Assembly: GCF_041734735.1 (NCBI RefSeq)
Contig: NC_134910.1
Span: 13,181,257-13,245,256 of the forward strand
DNA length: 64,000 bases
Origin: Babylonia areolata
Taxonomy: Eukaryota > Mollusca > Gastropoda > Neogastropoda > Buccinidae
Direction of reading: 5' to 3'
Made by a program: the position numbers and the translations under genes. Shown one piece after another: positions 10,894-22,700 of the stretch (positions are counted from its first letter, which is position 1; each line of letters starts with the position of its first letter). A model generated the notes under the pieces. It made no database searches. It worked only from the letters and a program-made list of their open reading frames with translations, and was not told the origin of the DNA.

Positions 10894-10937
<44 letters not shown>

Positions 10938-11558
10938 GTTTAGTGCAGATGATGGTAATAATGATAAATATGATTGTACTAACTGGTGTTCTGAAGTACA
11001 ATTGTGAAAAGTTTTGGCAAATGTTCTTTCGATTTTTGCTTTTTGCTTGATCTTTTCATTGTGAATGGCGAGTAGCACTGTCCTATCTCCGCATGGATGT
11101 GGAGTTATTGATTATTTTCTAATTTATTGAGAAACAGTTTCGAACTGTGATTCGAAAGTAAACAGTTCTCTTTTTCATGGCATCTGCCAGTTCAGCTTAC
11201 ATGGAAACAATCCAATACAAAAAGGAGTTATACTGTTTGGGGCACAGTTTGGCAAGAACGGGTGGATTGGTTAGAGGAAAATATACAGTTTCAAAAATGA
11301 ATTAACATGTGGTGAGTTTAAAACGTGTATGATTGCAGTTATTTTTCCCTGGCAACATATATTAACAAATTTATTGAATTTTTCGACAGTCCTTTTTTTT
11401 ATGGATCTGCTGCATGTATGATTATGACAATGGACAGAAAGAAGAAAACAGTTAATGAATTAGTCAGTTATGGATGTGGAAAGAAAGGAAACGTCAAATT
11501 TGGTCATTGCAAATTATTTTCCATAGACCTGAAAAGCTTGAAACAAGAACTGGAGCGA

Positions 11559-11594
<36 letters not shown>

Positions 11595-12002
11595 AAAGAA
11601 AACAGTATATTAGATTATAAAAAGTGAAGAAGAAGAAAGACTTCGATAAAAGGAACCAGCAAAATGTAATAAGAGAACGAATAATAGGCTCAACATTGTT
11701 TTGGGACAACTCTGATCAGTCAACAAAAGGAAAACTGTTAATTTGATTAAATAACTTCACAGCATGCTACCGTTTTCTTTTTACATTTGAATGTGTGCAA
11801 GACGGCACAGATATGAAAGGGGGGAAAATATATAATAAAACTGAAGAATGTTCAGACGTGTTATTGTTTGGGCCAGTTGGAAAACCATTTGATGGCAGAT
11901 TCCAAATATGTTTGGTATTGGTTTGATTCCGCACAACATAGATCACATGCGCGTTTGTATGCTCACTCATGGAAAAACAACAACAACAAAACAACAACAG
12001 TG
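10795..12002 (+). other. Intron 3, proximal part
   Basis: Contains (CA)n at 10898-10933, AT-rich single-copy sequence and (TA)n at 11562-11592. No coding exon seen. Confidence 0.5.
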
Positions 12003-12165
12003 GAGTGGAGTGGTGGCCTTGTGTGAACGTGTTAGGCTAGGAAGCGATAAAGTCCCACTCTGGCCAGTATTTTCTCCTGCCTCCACTAGACCTTGAGTGG
12101 TGGTCTGGATCTTGTGTCATTCGGATCAGACGGTAAACCGAGGTGCCGTGTGTACAATAGGATGA
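12003..12165 (+). mobile_element. SINE family 2, 3'-truncated copy
   Basis: Head GGAGTGGTGGCCTTGTGTG, then CCTCCACTAGACCTTGAGTG and CAGACGGTAAACCGAGG align to 61563-61745. The tail is lost. Confidence 0.68.
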
Positions 12166-12515
12166 GATCAGTTTGGGGCATTACACTGGCAAAGGAGACT
12201 GCCATTCCAGGAATGGAGCGTTCAGCCATCGCAGACGCTGTTCAAGGCTTCATTGTGTGCACACCAGCCAGCACAATTCCTTGTCCAGCGAGACAAATGG
12301 TGGTCATAACGATGTCAAGTATGATTTAAAAAAAAAAAAAAAACGCGTCAAAAGAAAAGGGGGTGTGGCAGGTGTATGGGTGGACAAAACAGTAACAATA
12401 CAATACTGATGAACAAATGCACAAGCCAAGGAGAAGAAAAAGAAAATACTGAAGGGTTGAACAAATTCCACAGATGACTGCTGTGTATTTGGTCAACGTG
12501 CATCCTTTGTTGCAG

Positions 12516-12590
12516 GAATCAAAGCGGGAAATCCCTGCCGGAATGACGAACCATGCGTCACGGGGTTTGTCTGTGATAGGGCCAGATGTA
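12516..12590 (+). CDS. Exon 4: cysteine-rich module 2 (short)
   Basis: This 75-nt, phase 1-1 exon has acceptor CTTTGTTGCAG and donor GTGAGT. It encodes IKAGNPC with cysteine spacing x5, x5, x4. The residue split with exon 3 is Arg rather than the commoner Lys. It is a canonical four-cysteine short EB-like module and lies just upstream of a decayed LINE fragment. Confidence 0.8.
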
Positions 12591-12709
12591 GTGAGTGTGT
12601 TCTCTGTTTTCACTATTTGTTTACGTGGTCTGAATACACTGTTCTGAAAACTAATGTACTGCAAGGTACACGATTTTATTCCATATGTTTATCAACTCCA
12701 TCCCTTGTT

Positions 12710-13215
12710 CCCAGCGAGCATACACAATTACTGCTGAAGAACAGGCTGGATTCAGCAAAGGCAAAGCACCATAGAGCAGATCTTTAATCTGTGTACCCTC
12801 TGGGAAAAAAACCCACTTCAACACGAGAGGAAGTTCTACAACGTCTTTATAGACTTCAGAAAGGCTTTCACCGAGTCTTGCAGGAAGCACTCTGGGGTAA
12901 AAATGAAAAAGAAACGGCAGAAACTTACCAACACCGTCTAGCAACTTTGCTCCAGAGCGACCAGCGCAGTGCTCACGCAGGGTGCTTTTGGAGAGTGGTT
13001 CCATACTTCAGTTGGATTCCGTCAGGGCTGTCTGCCTCAACCCCACACTGTTCAACATATTCCTTGAACGCATCATGACTTATGCACACAAAGATCCCGT
13101 CAGCACTGTCAGCATCGGAGGAAGAGCCATCACAAGCCTTCACTTCACAGATGACATCAGTGGCCTGGCAGGAAGTGAGCAACAACTTGCCAACCTTGTT
13201 AAGAGACTGTATGAA
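12710..13215 (+). mobile_element. LINE reverse-transcriptase fragment
   Basis: A decayed RT core in sense orientation. ITAEEQAGFSKGKAP is followed by a fingers/palm part in another frame (FYNVFIDFRKAF, near 12836), then LNPTLFNIFLERIMT and a palm motif reading FTDDI, where the consensus is FADD. Both catalytic Asp codons remain, but stops and frameshifts make it inactive. It is a different lineage from the LINEs at 28340 and 53090. It sits in the intron between modules 2 and 3. Confidence 0.72.
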
Positions 13216-13421
13216 CCATCAACATGATATGGCACAGTGCAACGCAGCATAAACAACACAGTACAATACAACACAACATAACGTAACGCAAACGAAGCAA
13301 CACAACACAACACAAACTTGACAGCACAGTGCAGTGCAACAGACCGTAACAGCGGTCAGCACAAAACCAAACCACGCCACACTATCGCACTGTTGATGCT
13401 TGTTGTTACTACTGTCTGCAG
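13216..13421 (+). repeat. Degenerate ACA-rich simple sequence
   Basis: A run of CACAACATAACG-like units up to about 13370, then the acceptor of exon 5. No coding capacity. Confidence 0.5.
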
Positions 13422-13505
13422 AATTAGAAGTCGGCAAAGCGTGTGATCCAAACAAGGATGATTGCAAATCAGGCACGAAATGCGACGCATCTTCTCGGAT
13501 TTGCA
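13422..13505 (+). CDS. Exon 5: cysteine-rich module 3 (short)
   Basis: This 84-nt, phase 1-1 exon has acceptor CTGTCTGCAG and donor GTAAGT. It encodes LEVGKAC with cysteine spacing x6, x5, x6, including the C-K-S-G-T-K-C signature shared by most short modules. It sits between a LINE remnant (12710-13215) and a complete SINE (13786-14156). Confidence 0.82.
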
Positions 13506-13785
13506 GTAAGTGAATAGATAGATAGAAAAAAAAATGAATACCTTCAGAATCCTGGGTTTCTGTGTGTATTCATTGTCATGCATCATTTTCTCAGTTTCTG
13601 TCATAATCTGATATACGATGTACACAGATACCTTTGTTTCTGTATTAATACAGAACGTGTCCGTGAGTGTGGAATGTGTCTGTTGAATCCTCCAAATACA
13701 TAAACTGTAGGCAATTTGATTTTTGTGGGGGATAACAGAGATCTGTTTGTGTGTCAGACAAGATTCGGGTATTGTTCACGTTTGA

Positions 13786-14156
13786 CGGGCGCAATAGCCA
13801 AGTGGTTAAAGCGTTGGACTTTGAACCTGAGGGTCCCGGGTTCGAATCTCGGTGACGGCGCCTGGTGGGTAAAGGTTGGAGATTTTTCCCATCTCCCAGG
13901 TCAACATATGTGCAGACCTTCTAGTGTCTGAACCCCCTTCGTGTGTATACGCAAGCAGATCAAACTGGCACGTTAAAGATCCTGAAATCCATGTCAGCGT
14001 TCGGTGGGTTATGGAAACAAGAACATACCCAGCATGCACACCCCCGAAAACGGAGTATGGCTGCCTACGTGGTGGAGTAAAAACGGTCATACACGTAAAA
14101 GCCCACTCGTGTAAACGAGTGAACGTGGGAGTTGCAGCCCACGAACGAAGAAGAAG
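13786..14156 (+). mobile_element. SINE family 1, complete copy with target-site duplication
   Basis: The tRNA-derived head has an A box (AATAGCCAAGTGG) and B box (GGGTTCGAATC). The body runs to a GTTGCAGCCCACG tail with (GAA)n. It is bounded by the 11-bp direct repeat TTCACGTTTGA at 13775-13785 and 14157-14167, a target-site duplication expected from LINE-driven insertion. It matches the copy at 50304-50660 along its whole length. Confidence 0.88.
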
Positions 14157-14167
14157 TTCACGTTTGA

Positions 14168-14890
14168 CTGATCAGATGTCACAGTCGTATCAGAAAACCA
14201 TAATTCCATTGTACACGATCGAGAAGAACCATTTACAGTTAACAATGTTTGAAACCTCTCCTTGAGAAAAATCAAAACCCAAAGACCATCCGGCACTTCC
14301 AGTGAAGGGTGATTTATGAAATTAAAAGGAAATGAAACGGAAAATGGTGGCCAATACACAACTGATCTCTGCACTTTTTGCTTGGGCGTACAAAAGGATA
14401 CAAGGGAGGTTAAAACAGGTGCACTGCACTAGTAGTCTCAGCTGTATAAATCGAAGTAATACTAGGCAATGGAGCGCCAACACAGGTGAAGTGTTTTTTA
14501 TGTAGATAGATAGATAGATAGCAATATAGATAGACATATAGATAGAATAAAATTTTGTTCTGTTCTCTCTCATCACGCCTCTCTCTCTCTCACTCTCCTA
14601 TCCGTCTCTCAGTGTGTGTGTGTGTGTTTGTGTTCATCATGATGCATGTCCTTCGGAACGAAGATTGTTTTCTTTTCTTTTTCTTCTTCTCCTTTCTTCA
14701 TATGTGTGCGCTGTTTGTAATAGGTGCAAATTAGCAAGGACAGATTGGAAGAATAGGCCATGCGTAAAATCATTATCCTTGATGAAGAACATTTTGACTT
14801 CTGACCTCTCTCTGTCCCTGTCTGTCTGTCTGTATGTTTGCGCTTGTGCGTGTGCGTGTATTGGTGAATGGATGACTGTGTTGGTGACTA

Positions 14891-14930
<40 letters not shown>

Positions 14931-15238
14931 GTGTGTGTGAAGGAGAGAGGGAAGGGGAAGCAGAAAAGGGAGACAGGATGGTCTGTCCTTGTTTAGAGAT
15001 CCTTAAAACTATGGTCAGCATAGCTCACAGCAGAAAGGGCATTTAATAATATTATAGAACATAAAATGAGTTTTCATAACATAACATATGAATCACTGAC
15101 AGACGGAGAGACAGACGGACAGACGGACAGACAGACAGACAGAGACAGATAGCCAGAAACAAGAGAAAAAGAGAGTCACTGTACATAACCTGTGCTGATG
15201 TGTTTGTACACATCTGCTGATGTTGGGTTTTCTTACAG
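14168..15238 (+). other. Intron 5, distal part
   Basis: Holds (GATA)n at 14505-14522, a (TA)n tract at 14890-14929 and a GACA-rich stretch at 15100-15150. No coding exon seen. Confidence 0.5.
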
Positions 15239-15313
15239 CGCTGGGTTTGAACACCCCCTGTTCAAAGGGTCAGTGTGAGTCAAGAGCTGAGTGTGACACC
15301 CTCTCTGTGTGCA
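15239..15313 (+). CDS. Exon 6: cysteine-rich module 4 (short)
   Basis: This 75-nt, phase 1-1 exon has acceptor TTTTCTTACAG and donor GTGAGT. It encodes LGLNTPC with cysteine spacing x4, x5, x5. The Gly before the third cysteine is replaced (ESRAEC), so the module is slightly divergent, but the borders, phase and cysteine order fit. Confidence 0.76.
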
Positions 15314-16570
15314 GTGAGTCTTGGCTTTGTTTTCTTTGTTTTGTGGGGTTTTTTTTTTCTCTAGGGATCAGTGAGGTTGCCTTCTTATTGTTTTGTCTGC
15401 GCATTATGCTTTTGTTTACTTGTTGGGATATAAACACACACACACACACACACACACACGCACGCACGCACGCACACACGCACACACACACAAAGAACAA
15501 AGCAGCGATCGAAGTTGTCTTCGAAAACAAATAAAAAGCAACAGTGTTTAATCATTCAACAGATTACATGTAAGTCGCACAGTTCTTTCTTGAAAGATAA
15601 AGTATGATGTTGCGACGAAACCTTTATAACCAAGCCAAATTGTTCGTGCCTTACCAGGTCAAATATGTCACCTCTGTGTCACCTCTAAATCCTAGACGAC
15701 ACTGTTACCACGTTGTTCCATCACAGACACTGTGTATATTCCTTAAGGAGGCCAGTGGAGTCAATGTTTCGTTGAATATTATCTGGTTTCAGCATGCTTT
15801 TGGATATGGCATGACCTGAATGTTACCAACTGCTTTTATTCTGAAATCTTATTGTGTTTGTTTTATCCTTCAAACGTCGGCAAAAACGTTTTTTAAAATA
15901 AAATTCCTGGTTCTTACATTACCGAGTTGTTGCCGTCCGTTGTGCCCTAGTGACGTCACTTCGTCACGTGACGACGTGGCAACCCTCTGTCACGGCCATT
16001 TTGGAAGTCCACGCACAAAGTTTGGTAACCAATCTGCTGATCACCACACACTGTATTTGTTGAGAATGCAATTTTTTTAACACTTGTCCTAAAGCAGCCT
16101 GGTTGTGTGCACTAAATCGTTGTCTGACTGTGAATGTCTCCTTTGTGTAAACAAGGTGCAAAGCTGCCATCATGGCCGACACGACAAGAGTCACGTGACA
16201 GCTGTGACCCTATGTTTGCATTTCACCTCTGAAAGTTCTGAACACGCGATGACGTGTCATTTCCCCCTCAAAATCAGCGTGTTAGTAATTTCTTTGGAGA
16301 CAAAAGGCGTCAGTGATTGGTAGGTACAATTGTTATTGACTGTCAGCACATTCACAGCTGGACCTGTTCAGTTCAGATCAGTTCAAATCAGTACAATTCA
16401 ACCAATGTCGGTTAGAGACCAAATCAGGACTACGAATAATACGCTAGCTATCAACAACCAGAATAATGAACGTGTTTGATAAATCATTGAGTAATCGCCG
16501 GTCTGCTTCAGAAAAAAAAATCTGATCAAGGAATGATTTAACTTAATTTGGGGGACTCACTTTGTTTCAG
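15314..16570 (+). other. Intron 6
   Basis: (CA)n/(CG)n at 15434-15492. Between 15945 and 16215 two arms with TCACGTGAC and a GGCCAT core lie in inverted order, a possible decayed transposon. The rest is unremarkable single-copy sequence. Confidence 0.45.
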
Positions 16571-16687
16571 AACTAAAGGAGTCACAGCCATGTAAAGACG
16601 TGGCAGACTGTGGGGCAGGGGCCAAATGTTCAGGGGGGGTGTGTGTTTGTGACACTAGCATCGCTATTCTCAAGGGAGACCACTGCG
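16571..16687 (+). CDS. Exon 7: EB module 5 (long, first of pair 1)
   Basis: This 117-nt, phase 1-1 exon has acceptor CTTTGTTTCAG and donor GTAAGT. It encodes LKESQPC and six cysteines with spacing x5, x5, x4, x1, x11, then Gly. The C-V-C doublet followed by an 11-residue tail and a final C-G also appears in exons 38941 and 51727, so the three are likely copies of one ancestral exon. It pairs with the next exon (21492), which has the x12 tail type. Confidence 0.83.
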
Positions 16688-16798
16688 GTAAGTAATCTCT
16701 CTCCTCTCACGTGTGTGGTATGTAAAAAGTAGTTATTTACTTATTTAATCATCAAATTATTTATTTGTTTATTTATTTATTTATTCATTCATAGTATC

Positions 16799-16839
<41 letters not shown>

Positions 16840-17413
16840 TTTATTTACTTATTTGTCTGCATCGTTTCTGTTTCATTTCTACCTATTTTTGCCTCATGTG
16901 TGCGAATGTATTTACCATGTTTGGCGTCATATACTTACCAAGTCAAACTGATGCAAACTAGACCTATTCGTTTGCTGTGTTGGCCCAGCAGTAAATACGC
17001 ATCTGCCAGGCCTGTCGTCAGCCTTAAGTGCCGAAAGGTCATTCCTGTGGCCAACTGTTCACTTGACAATTTTCCAGGTTTTAGTTCTATCTCACCACGA
17101 CCTTTTTGCTACTATTAAACTTTGTGTCATGCGTGTTTGGTTTTTATGCGGCTTTCTTTGACGTTGGTTTCCTCAGTACTGACGTCTTTTACATTGTATT
17201 CAGTTTCTAACGTTTCTTCCGATCTTTTTTTTTTCTTTCGAATCTTAACTTGATTTTTTTCTCTTTTAGAGCTTGAAGCGTGGCCTGGTCGCAATCTCTT
17301 GCACTCCATCCTGAGATGGCCGGAACTAAGAGACTGGTTTCACTTCGTGTTCTCAATCCAAACCCAGAGTCTGGGTTTTCCCGTTTACAACCTACATGAT
17401 GTGCATCTTTTCG
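16688..17413 (+). other. Intron 7 before the minisatellite
   Basis: An ATTT-rich stretch (16735-16790) and (GT)20 at 16798-16838; then single-copy sequence to 17413 with no exon seen. Confidence 0.5.
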
Positions 17414-20400
17414 TTGTCCTCTGACGTCCTCCTGTTCAACCAGCCGTCCTGTGTGTTGTCTGTTGGTTGTCCTCTGACTCCCTCCTGTCCAACCAGCCAT
17501 CCTGTGTGTTGTCTGTTGGTTGTCCTCTGACTCCCTCCTGTCCAACCAGCCATGCTGTGTGTTGTCTGTTGTCCTCTGACTCCCTCCTGTCCAACCAGCC
17601 ATGCTGTGTGTTGTCTGTTGGTTGTCCTCTGACTCCCTCCTGTCCAACAAGCCAAGCTGTGTGTTGTCTGTTTGTTGTCCTCTGACTCCCTCCTGTCCAA
17701 CCAGCCATGCTGTGTGTTGTCTGTTGTCCTCTGACTCCCTCCTGTCCAACCAGCCGTCCTGTGTGTTGTCTGTTGGTTGTCCTCTGACTCCCTCCTGTCC
17801 AACCAGCCGTCCTGTGTGTTGTCTGTTGGTTGTCCTCTGACTCCCTCCTGTCCAACCAGCCATGCTGTGTGTTGTCTGTTGTCCTCTGACTCCCTCCTGT
17901 CCAACCAGCAATGCTGTGTGTTGTCTGTTGTCCTCTGACTCCCTCCTGTCCAACCAGCCATGCTGTGTGTTGTCTGTTGGTTGTCCATCTGACTCCCTCC
18001 TGTCCAACCAGCCATGCTGTGTGTTGTCTGTTGGTTGTCCTCTGACTCCCTCCTGTCCAACCAGCCATCCTGTGTGTTGTCTGTTGTCCTCTGACTCCCT
18101 CCTGTCCAACCAGCCATGCTGTGTGTTGTCTGTTGTCCTCTGACTCCCTCCTGTCCAACGAGCCATGCTGTGTGTTGTTTGTTGGTTGTCCTCTGACTCC
18201 CTCCTGTCCAACCAGCAATGTTGTGTGTTGTCTGTTGGTTGTCCTCTGACTCCCTCCTTCCTGTCCAACCAGCCATGCTGTGTGTTGTCTGTTGTCCTCT
18301 GACTCCCTCCTGTTCAACCAGCCATGCTGTGTGTTGTCTGTTGGTTGTCCTCTGACTCCCTCCTGTCCAACCAGCCATGCTGTGTGTTGTCTGTTGGTTG
18401 TCCTCTGTCTCCCTCCTGTCCAACCAGCAATGCTGTGTGTTGTCTGTTGTCCTATGTCTCCCTCCTGTCCAACCAGCCGTCCTGTGTGTTGTCTGTTGGT
18501 TGTCCTCTGACTCCCTCTCTCCTGTCCAACCAGCCATGCTGTGTGTTGTGTGTCTGTTGTCCTCTGACTCCCTCCTGTCCAACCAGCCATGCTGTGTGTT
18601 GTGTGTCTGTTGTCCTCTGACTCCCTCCTGTCCAACCAGCAATGCTGTGTGTTGTCTGTTGGTTGTCCTCTGTCTCCTTCCTGTCCAACCAGCCGTCCTG
18701 TGTGTTGTCTGTTGTCCTCTGTCTCCCTCCTGTCCAACCAGCCATGCTGTGTGTTGTCTGTTGGTTGTCCTCTGACTCCCTCCTGTCCAACCAGCCATGC
18801 TGTGTGTTGTCTGTTGTCCTCTGACTCCCTCCTGTCCAACCAGCCATGCTGTGTGTTGTCTGTTGTCCTCTGTGTCCCTCCTGTCCAACCAGCCATGCTG
18901 TGTGTTGTCTGTTGGTTGTCCTCTGACTCTCTCCCTCCTGTCCAACCAGCCATGCTGTGTGTTGTTTGTTGGTTGTCCTCTGACTCCTCCTGTCCAACCA
19001 GCCATGCTGTTTGTTGTCTGTTGGTTGTCCTCTGACTCCCTCCTGTCCAACCAGCCATGCTGTGTGTTGTTTGTTGGTTGTCCTCTGACTCCTCCTGTCC
19101 AACCAGCCATGCTGTTTGTTGTCTGTTGGTTGTCCTCTGACTCCCTCCTGTCCAACCAGCCATGCTGTGTGTTGTGTGTCTGTTGTTCTCTGACTCCCTC
19201 CTGTCCAACCAGCCATGCTGTATGTTGTCTGTTGTCCTCTGACTCCCTCCTGTCCAACCAGCCATGCTGTGTGTTGTCTGTTGGTTGTCCTCTGACTCCC
19301 TCCTGTTCAACCAGCCATGCTGTGTGTTGTCTGTTGGTTGTCCATCTGACTCCCTCCTGTCCAACCAGCCATGTTGTGTGTTGTCTGTTGGTTGTCCTCT
19401 GACTCCCTCCTGTTCAACCAGCCATGCTGTGTGTTGTCTGTTGGTTGTCCATCTGACTCCCTCCTGTCCAACCAGCCATGCTGTGTGTTGTCTGTTGGTT
19501 GTCCTCTGACTCCCTCCTGTCCAACCAGCCATGCTGTGTGTTGTCTGTTGGTTGTCCTCTGACTCCCTCCTGTCCAACCAGCCATGCTGTGTGTTGTCTG
19601 TTGGTTGTCCTCTGACTCCCTCCTGTCCAACCAGCCATGTTGTGTGTTGTCTGTTGGTTGTCCTCTGACTCCCTCCTGTTCAACCAGCCATGCTGTGTGT
19701 TGTCTGTTGGTTGTCCTCTGACTCCCTCCTGTCCAACCAGCCATGCTGTGTGTTGTCTGTTGGTTGTCCTCTGACTCCCTCCTGTTCAACCAGCCATGCT
19801 GTGTGTTGTCTGTTGTCCTCTGTCTCCCTCCTGTCCAACCAACCATGTTGTGTGTTGTCTGTTGGTTGTCCTCTGACTCCCTCTGTCCAACCAGCCATGC
19901 TGTGTGTTGTCTGTTGTCCTCTGACTCCCTCCTGTCCAACCAGCCATGCTGTGTGTTGTCTGTTGTCCTCTGACTCCCTCCTGTCCAACCAGCCATGCTG
20001 TGTGTTGTCTGTTGTCCTCTGACTCCCTCCTGTCCAACCAGCCATGCTGTGTGTTGTCTGTTGGTTGTCCTCTGACTCCCTCCTGTCCAACCAGCCATGC
20101 TGTGTGTTGTCTGTTGTCCTCTGACTCCCTCCTGTCCAACCAGCCATGCTGTGTGTTGTCTGTTGGTTGTCCTCTGACTCCCTCCTGTCCAACGAGCCAT
20201 GCTGTGTGTTGTCTGTTGGTTGTCCTCTGACTCCCTCCTGTCCAACCAGCCATGCTGTGTGTTGTCTGTTGGTTGTCCTCTGACTCCCTCCTGTCCAACC
20301 AGCCATGCTGTGTGTTGTCTGTTGGTTGTCCTCTGACTCCCTCCTGTCCAACCAGCCATGCTGTGTGTTGTCTGTTGGTTGTCCTCTGACTCCCTCCTGT

Positions 20401-21484
20401 CCAACCAGCCATGCTGTGTGTTGTCTGTTGGTTGTCCTCTGACTCCCTCCTGTCCAACCAGCCATGCTGTGTGTTGTCTGTTGGTTGTCCTCTGACTCCC
20501 TCCTGTCCAACCAGCCATGCTGTGTGTTGTCTGTTGGTTGTCCTCTGACTCCCTCCTGTCCAACCAGCCATGCTGTGTGTTGTCTGTTGGTTGTCCTCTG
20601 ACTCCCTCCTGTCCAACCAGCCATGCTGTGTGTTGTCTGTTGGTTGTCCTCTGACTCCCTCCTGTCCAACCAGCCATGCTGTGTGTTGTCTGTTGGTTGT
20701 CCTCTGACTCCCTCCTGTCCAACCAGCCATGCTGTGTGTTGTCAGTTGGTTGTCCTCTGACTCCCTCCTGTCCAACCAGCCATGCTGTGTGTTGTCTGTT
20801 GGTTGTCCTCTGACTCCCTCCTGTCCAACTAGCCATGCTGTGTGTTGTCTGTTGGTTGTCCTCTGTCTCCCTCCTGTCCAACCAGCCATGCTGTGTGTTG
20901 TCTGTTGGTTGTCCTCTGTCTCCCTCCTGTCCAACCAGCCATGCTGTGTGTTGTCTGTTGGTTGTCCTCTGACTCTCTCCCTCCTGTCCAACCAGCCATG
21001 CTGTGTGTTGTCTGTTGGTTGTCCTCTGTCTCCCTCCTGTCCAACCAGCCATGCTGTGTGTTGTCTGTTGGTTGTCCTCTGTCTCCTTCCTGTCCAACCA
21101 ACCATGCTGTGTGTTGTCTGTTGGTTGTCCTCTGACTCCCTCCTGTCCAACCAGCCATGCTGTGTGTTGTCTGTTGGTTGTCCTCTGACTCCCTCCTGTC
21201 CAACCAGCAATGTTGTGTGTTGTCTGTTTGTTGTCCTCTGACTCCCTCCTGTCCAACCAGCCATGCTGTGTGTTGTCTGTTGGTTGTCCTCTGACTCCCT
21301 CCTGTCCAACAAGCCAAGCTGTGTGTTGTCTGTTTGTTGTCCTCTGACTCCCTCCTGTCCAACCAGCCATGCTGTGTGTTGTCTGTTGGTTGTCCTCTGA
21401 CCCCCTCCCTCCTGTCCAACCAGCCATGCTGTGTGTTGTCTGTTGTCCTCTGACTCCCTCCTGTCCAACCAGCCATGCTGTGTG
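17414..21484 (+). repeat. 4.07-kb minisatellite A, 53/49-bp units, about 78 copies
   Basis: The unit contains CTCTGACTCCCTCCTGTCC, then AACCAGCC and ATGCTGTGTGTTGTCTGTTGGT; the 49-bp form lacks GGTT. The right half (about 20000-20850) is almost uniform 53-mers while the left part mixes lengths and point variants, implying recent homogenisation on the right. Each unit carries a branch-point-like CTGAC, a pyrimidine run and CAG in the sense direction. The array ends 7 nt before exon 8. The unit has no stop codon in any minus-strand frame, which makes long but meaningless open frames. Confidence 0.95.
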
Positions 21485-21491
21485 TTCACAG

Positions 21492-21614
21492 AGCCAGCAG
21501 CAGGACGTATCGGAGCTAGCTGCACGGGATCTGACTGTCAGATCGGACAGTGTCAGGAAGGGAAGTGTGCCTGCCCTGCAGAGTCCTCTACTTTTGCTGA
21601 GGATTTCTCCTGTA
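21492..21614 (+). CDS. Exon 8: EB module 6 (long, second of pair 1)
   Basis: This 123-nt, phase 1-1 exon has acceptor GTGTTCACAG and donor GTAAGC. Six cysteines have spacing x4, x4, x4, x1, x12, the tail length shared with exons 40208 and 56904. The last unit of the 4-kb minisatellite ends only 7 nt before the exon, so that unit probably supplies the branch point (CTGAC near 21451) and pyrimidine tract. The split codon with exon 7 gives Glu. Confidence 0.82.
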
Positions 21615-21683
21615 GTAAGCAGCTCCCCTTGCCCAGCCCCATCTCTTTTCTTTTGTCTGTGTCTTTTGGAATCTGTGTGTCTG

Positions 21684-21732
<49 letters not shown>

Positions 21733-22017
21733 TTCCCATGGGTCTATGTACGTGTCTGTTTATTTACCCTGCATGCCATCAATTTTCTCGGAACTTTTAC
21801 TTGTGGAAGATGTGGAAGACACTTTCAATCTTAAGTCTATTTCTTTGCATTTGTCTACCCATGGATCTGTGTGTGTGTCTATTTCCCATTCCATCAATTT
21901 TCTCGGAATTTTTACTTGTAGAAGACAACAAAGTGACAACTTCAGTGATGTTTTTCGAACATTGTAATGCCATGGGGGACGGATTGCTGTCATTATCAAG
22001 ACACCTGACGAGGTACC
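21615..22017 (+). other. Intron 8, proximal part
   Basis: (GT)n at 21689-21731, then an imperfect tandem duplication: TTTTCTCGGAA...TTTACTTGT... occurs at about 21783 and again at 21898. No exon seen. Confidence 0.5.
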
Positions 22018-22283
22018 GGTCGCTGTGGCGAAGTGGTTAGCATCGTAGACTGATGGCTGAGAGGACGCGGGTTCGATTCTCAGCGGAGGTGGGATTTTTC
22101 AGCCAGCTGCTGGCTTCTGCCCAGAGCTGAATGTGCTACTGGCATAAATGGAAAGACTGGGACCATGCGGTCGAGTGTCATTCACTTCATGGATACTTGT
22201 TTGGGTGTGTTACTCAAATTTCCTGACCAAAACAGCAAGTGTCTGTGTCTCTCGGGCCTGGTTAACACCGGAATATCATCATC
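22018..22283 (+). mobile_element. SINE family 4, copy 1
   Basis: tRNA-like head TCGCTGTGGCGAAGTGGTTA with B box GGGTTCGATTCTC; the body ends CTCGGGCCTGGTTAACACC and an ATC-rich tail. A diverged copy is at 36590-36845. No clear target-site duplication. Confidence 0.72.
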
Positions 22284-22311
22284 CTGAAAGGAAGCGTAGT
22301 TGAAGAAGGAA

Positions 22312-22700
22312 GGTGGCAGAATTGTTACGACGTTCATATGCCAATACAGAGAATCTGTGTGGGTCTGGGTTTGAATCCCGTCTCGTTCTTTCTCCCAAGT
22401 TAGACTGGAAAATCAAATTGAGCGAATAGTCCTCCGGATGAGATGATAAACCGAGGTCCCGTGTGCAGCACGCACTTGGTGCACTGAAAAAGAACCCATG
22501 GCAACGAGAGTGTTGTCCTCTGGCAAAGTTCTGAAAAGGAAATCCACTCTGATAGGTACACAAATATATATGCTTGTACTCAAGGCCTGAGTAAGTGCGT
22601 TGGGTTATGCTGCTGGTCAGGTAACTGCTTTGCAGATAAGGTAGCGTTTATGGATTTGTCCGAACACAGTGACGCCTCCTTGAGAAACAGTAACTAAAAC
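22312..22700 (+). mobile_element. SINE family 3, near-complete copy
   Basis: tRNA-like head GGTGGCAGAATTGTTACGAC with GGGTTTGAATCCCG. The central domain GATGATAAACCGAGGTCCCG is shared with SINE family 2. The tail has CTCAAGGCCTGAGTAAGTGC and CAGTGACGCCTCCTTGAG. The piece at 1-38 belongs to the same family. Confidence 0.75.

Noticed and set aside
15945-16215. Inverted arms with TCACGTGAC and GGCCAT, a possible MITE
   Set aside because: The arms are short and imperfect, no target duplication is visible and there is no second copy in the window.
17207-21739. Very long minus-strand open frames (353 to 810 codons) and many plus-strand frames
   Set aside because: They follow the 53/49-bp minisatellite and read its three frames in turn; no start context, splice borders or domain supports a protein.
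22018-22092. Possible tRNA gene at GTCGCTGTGGCGAAGTGGTTAG
   Set aside because: It continues into a SINE body with a relative at 36590, and stem pairing is poor; called a SINE head.
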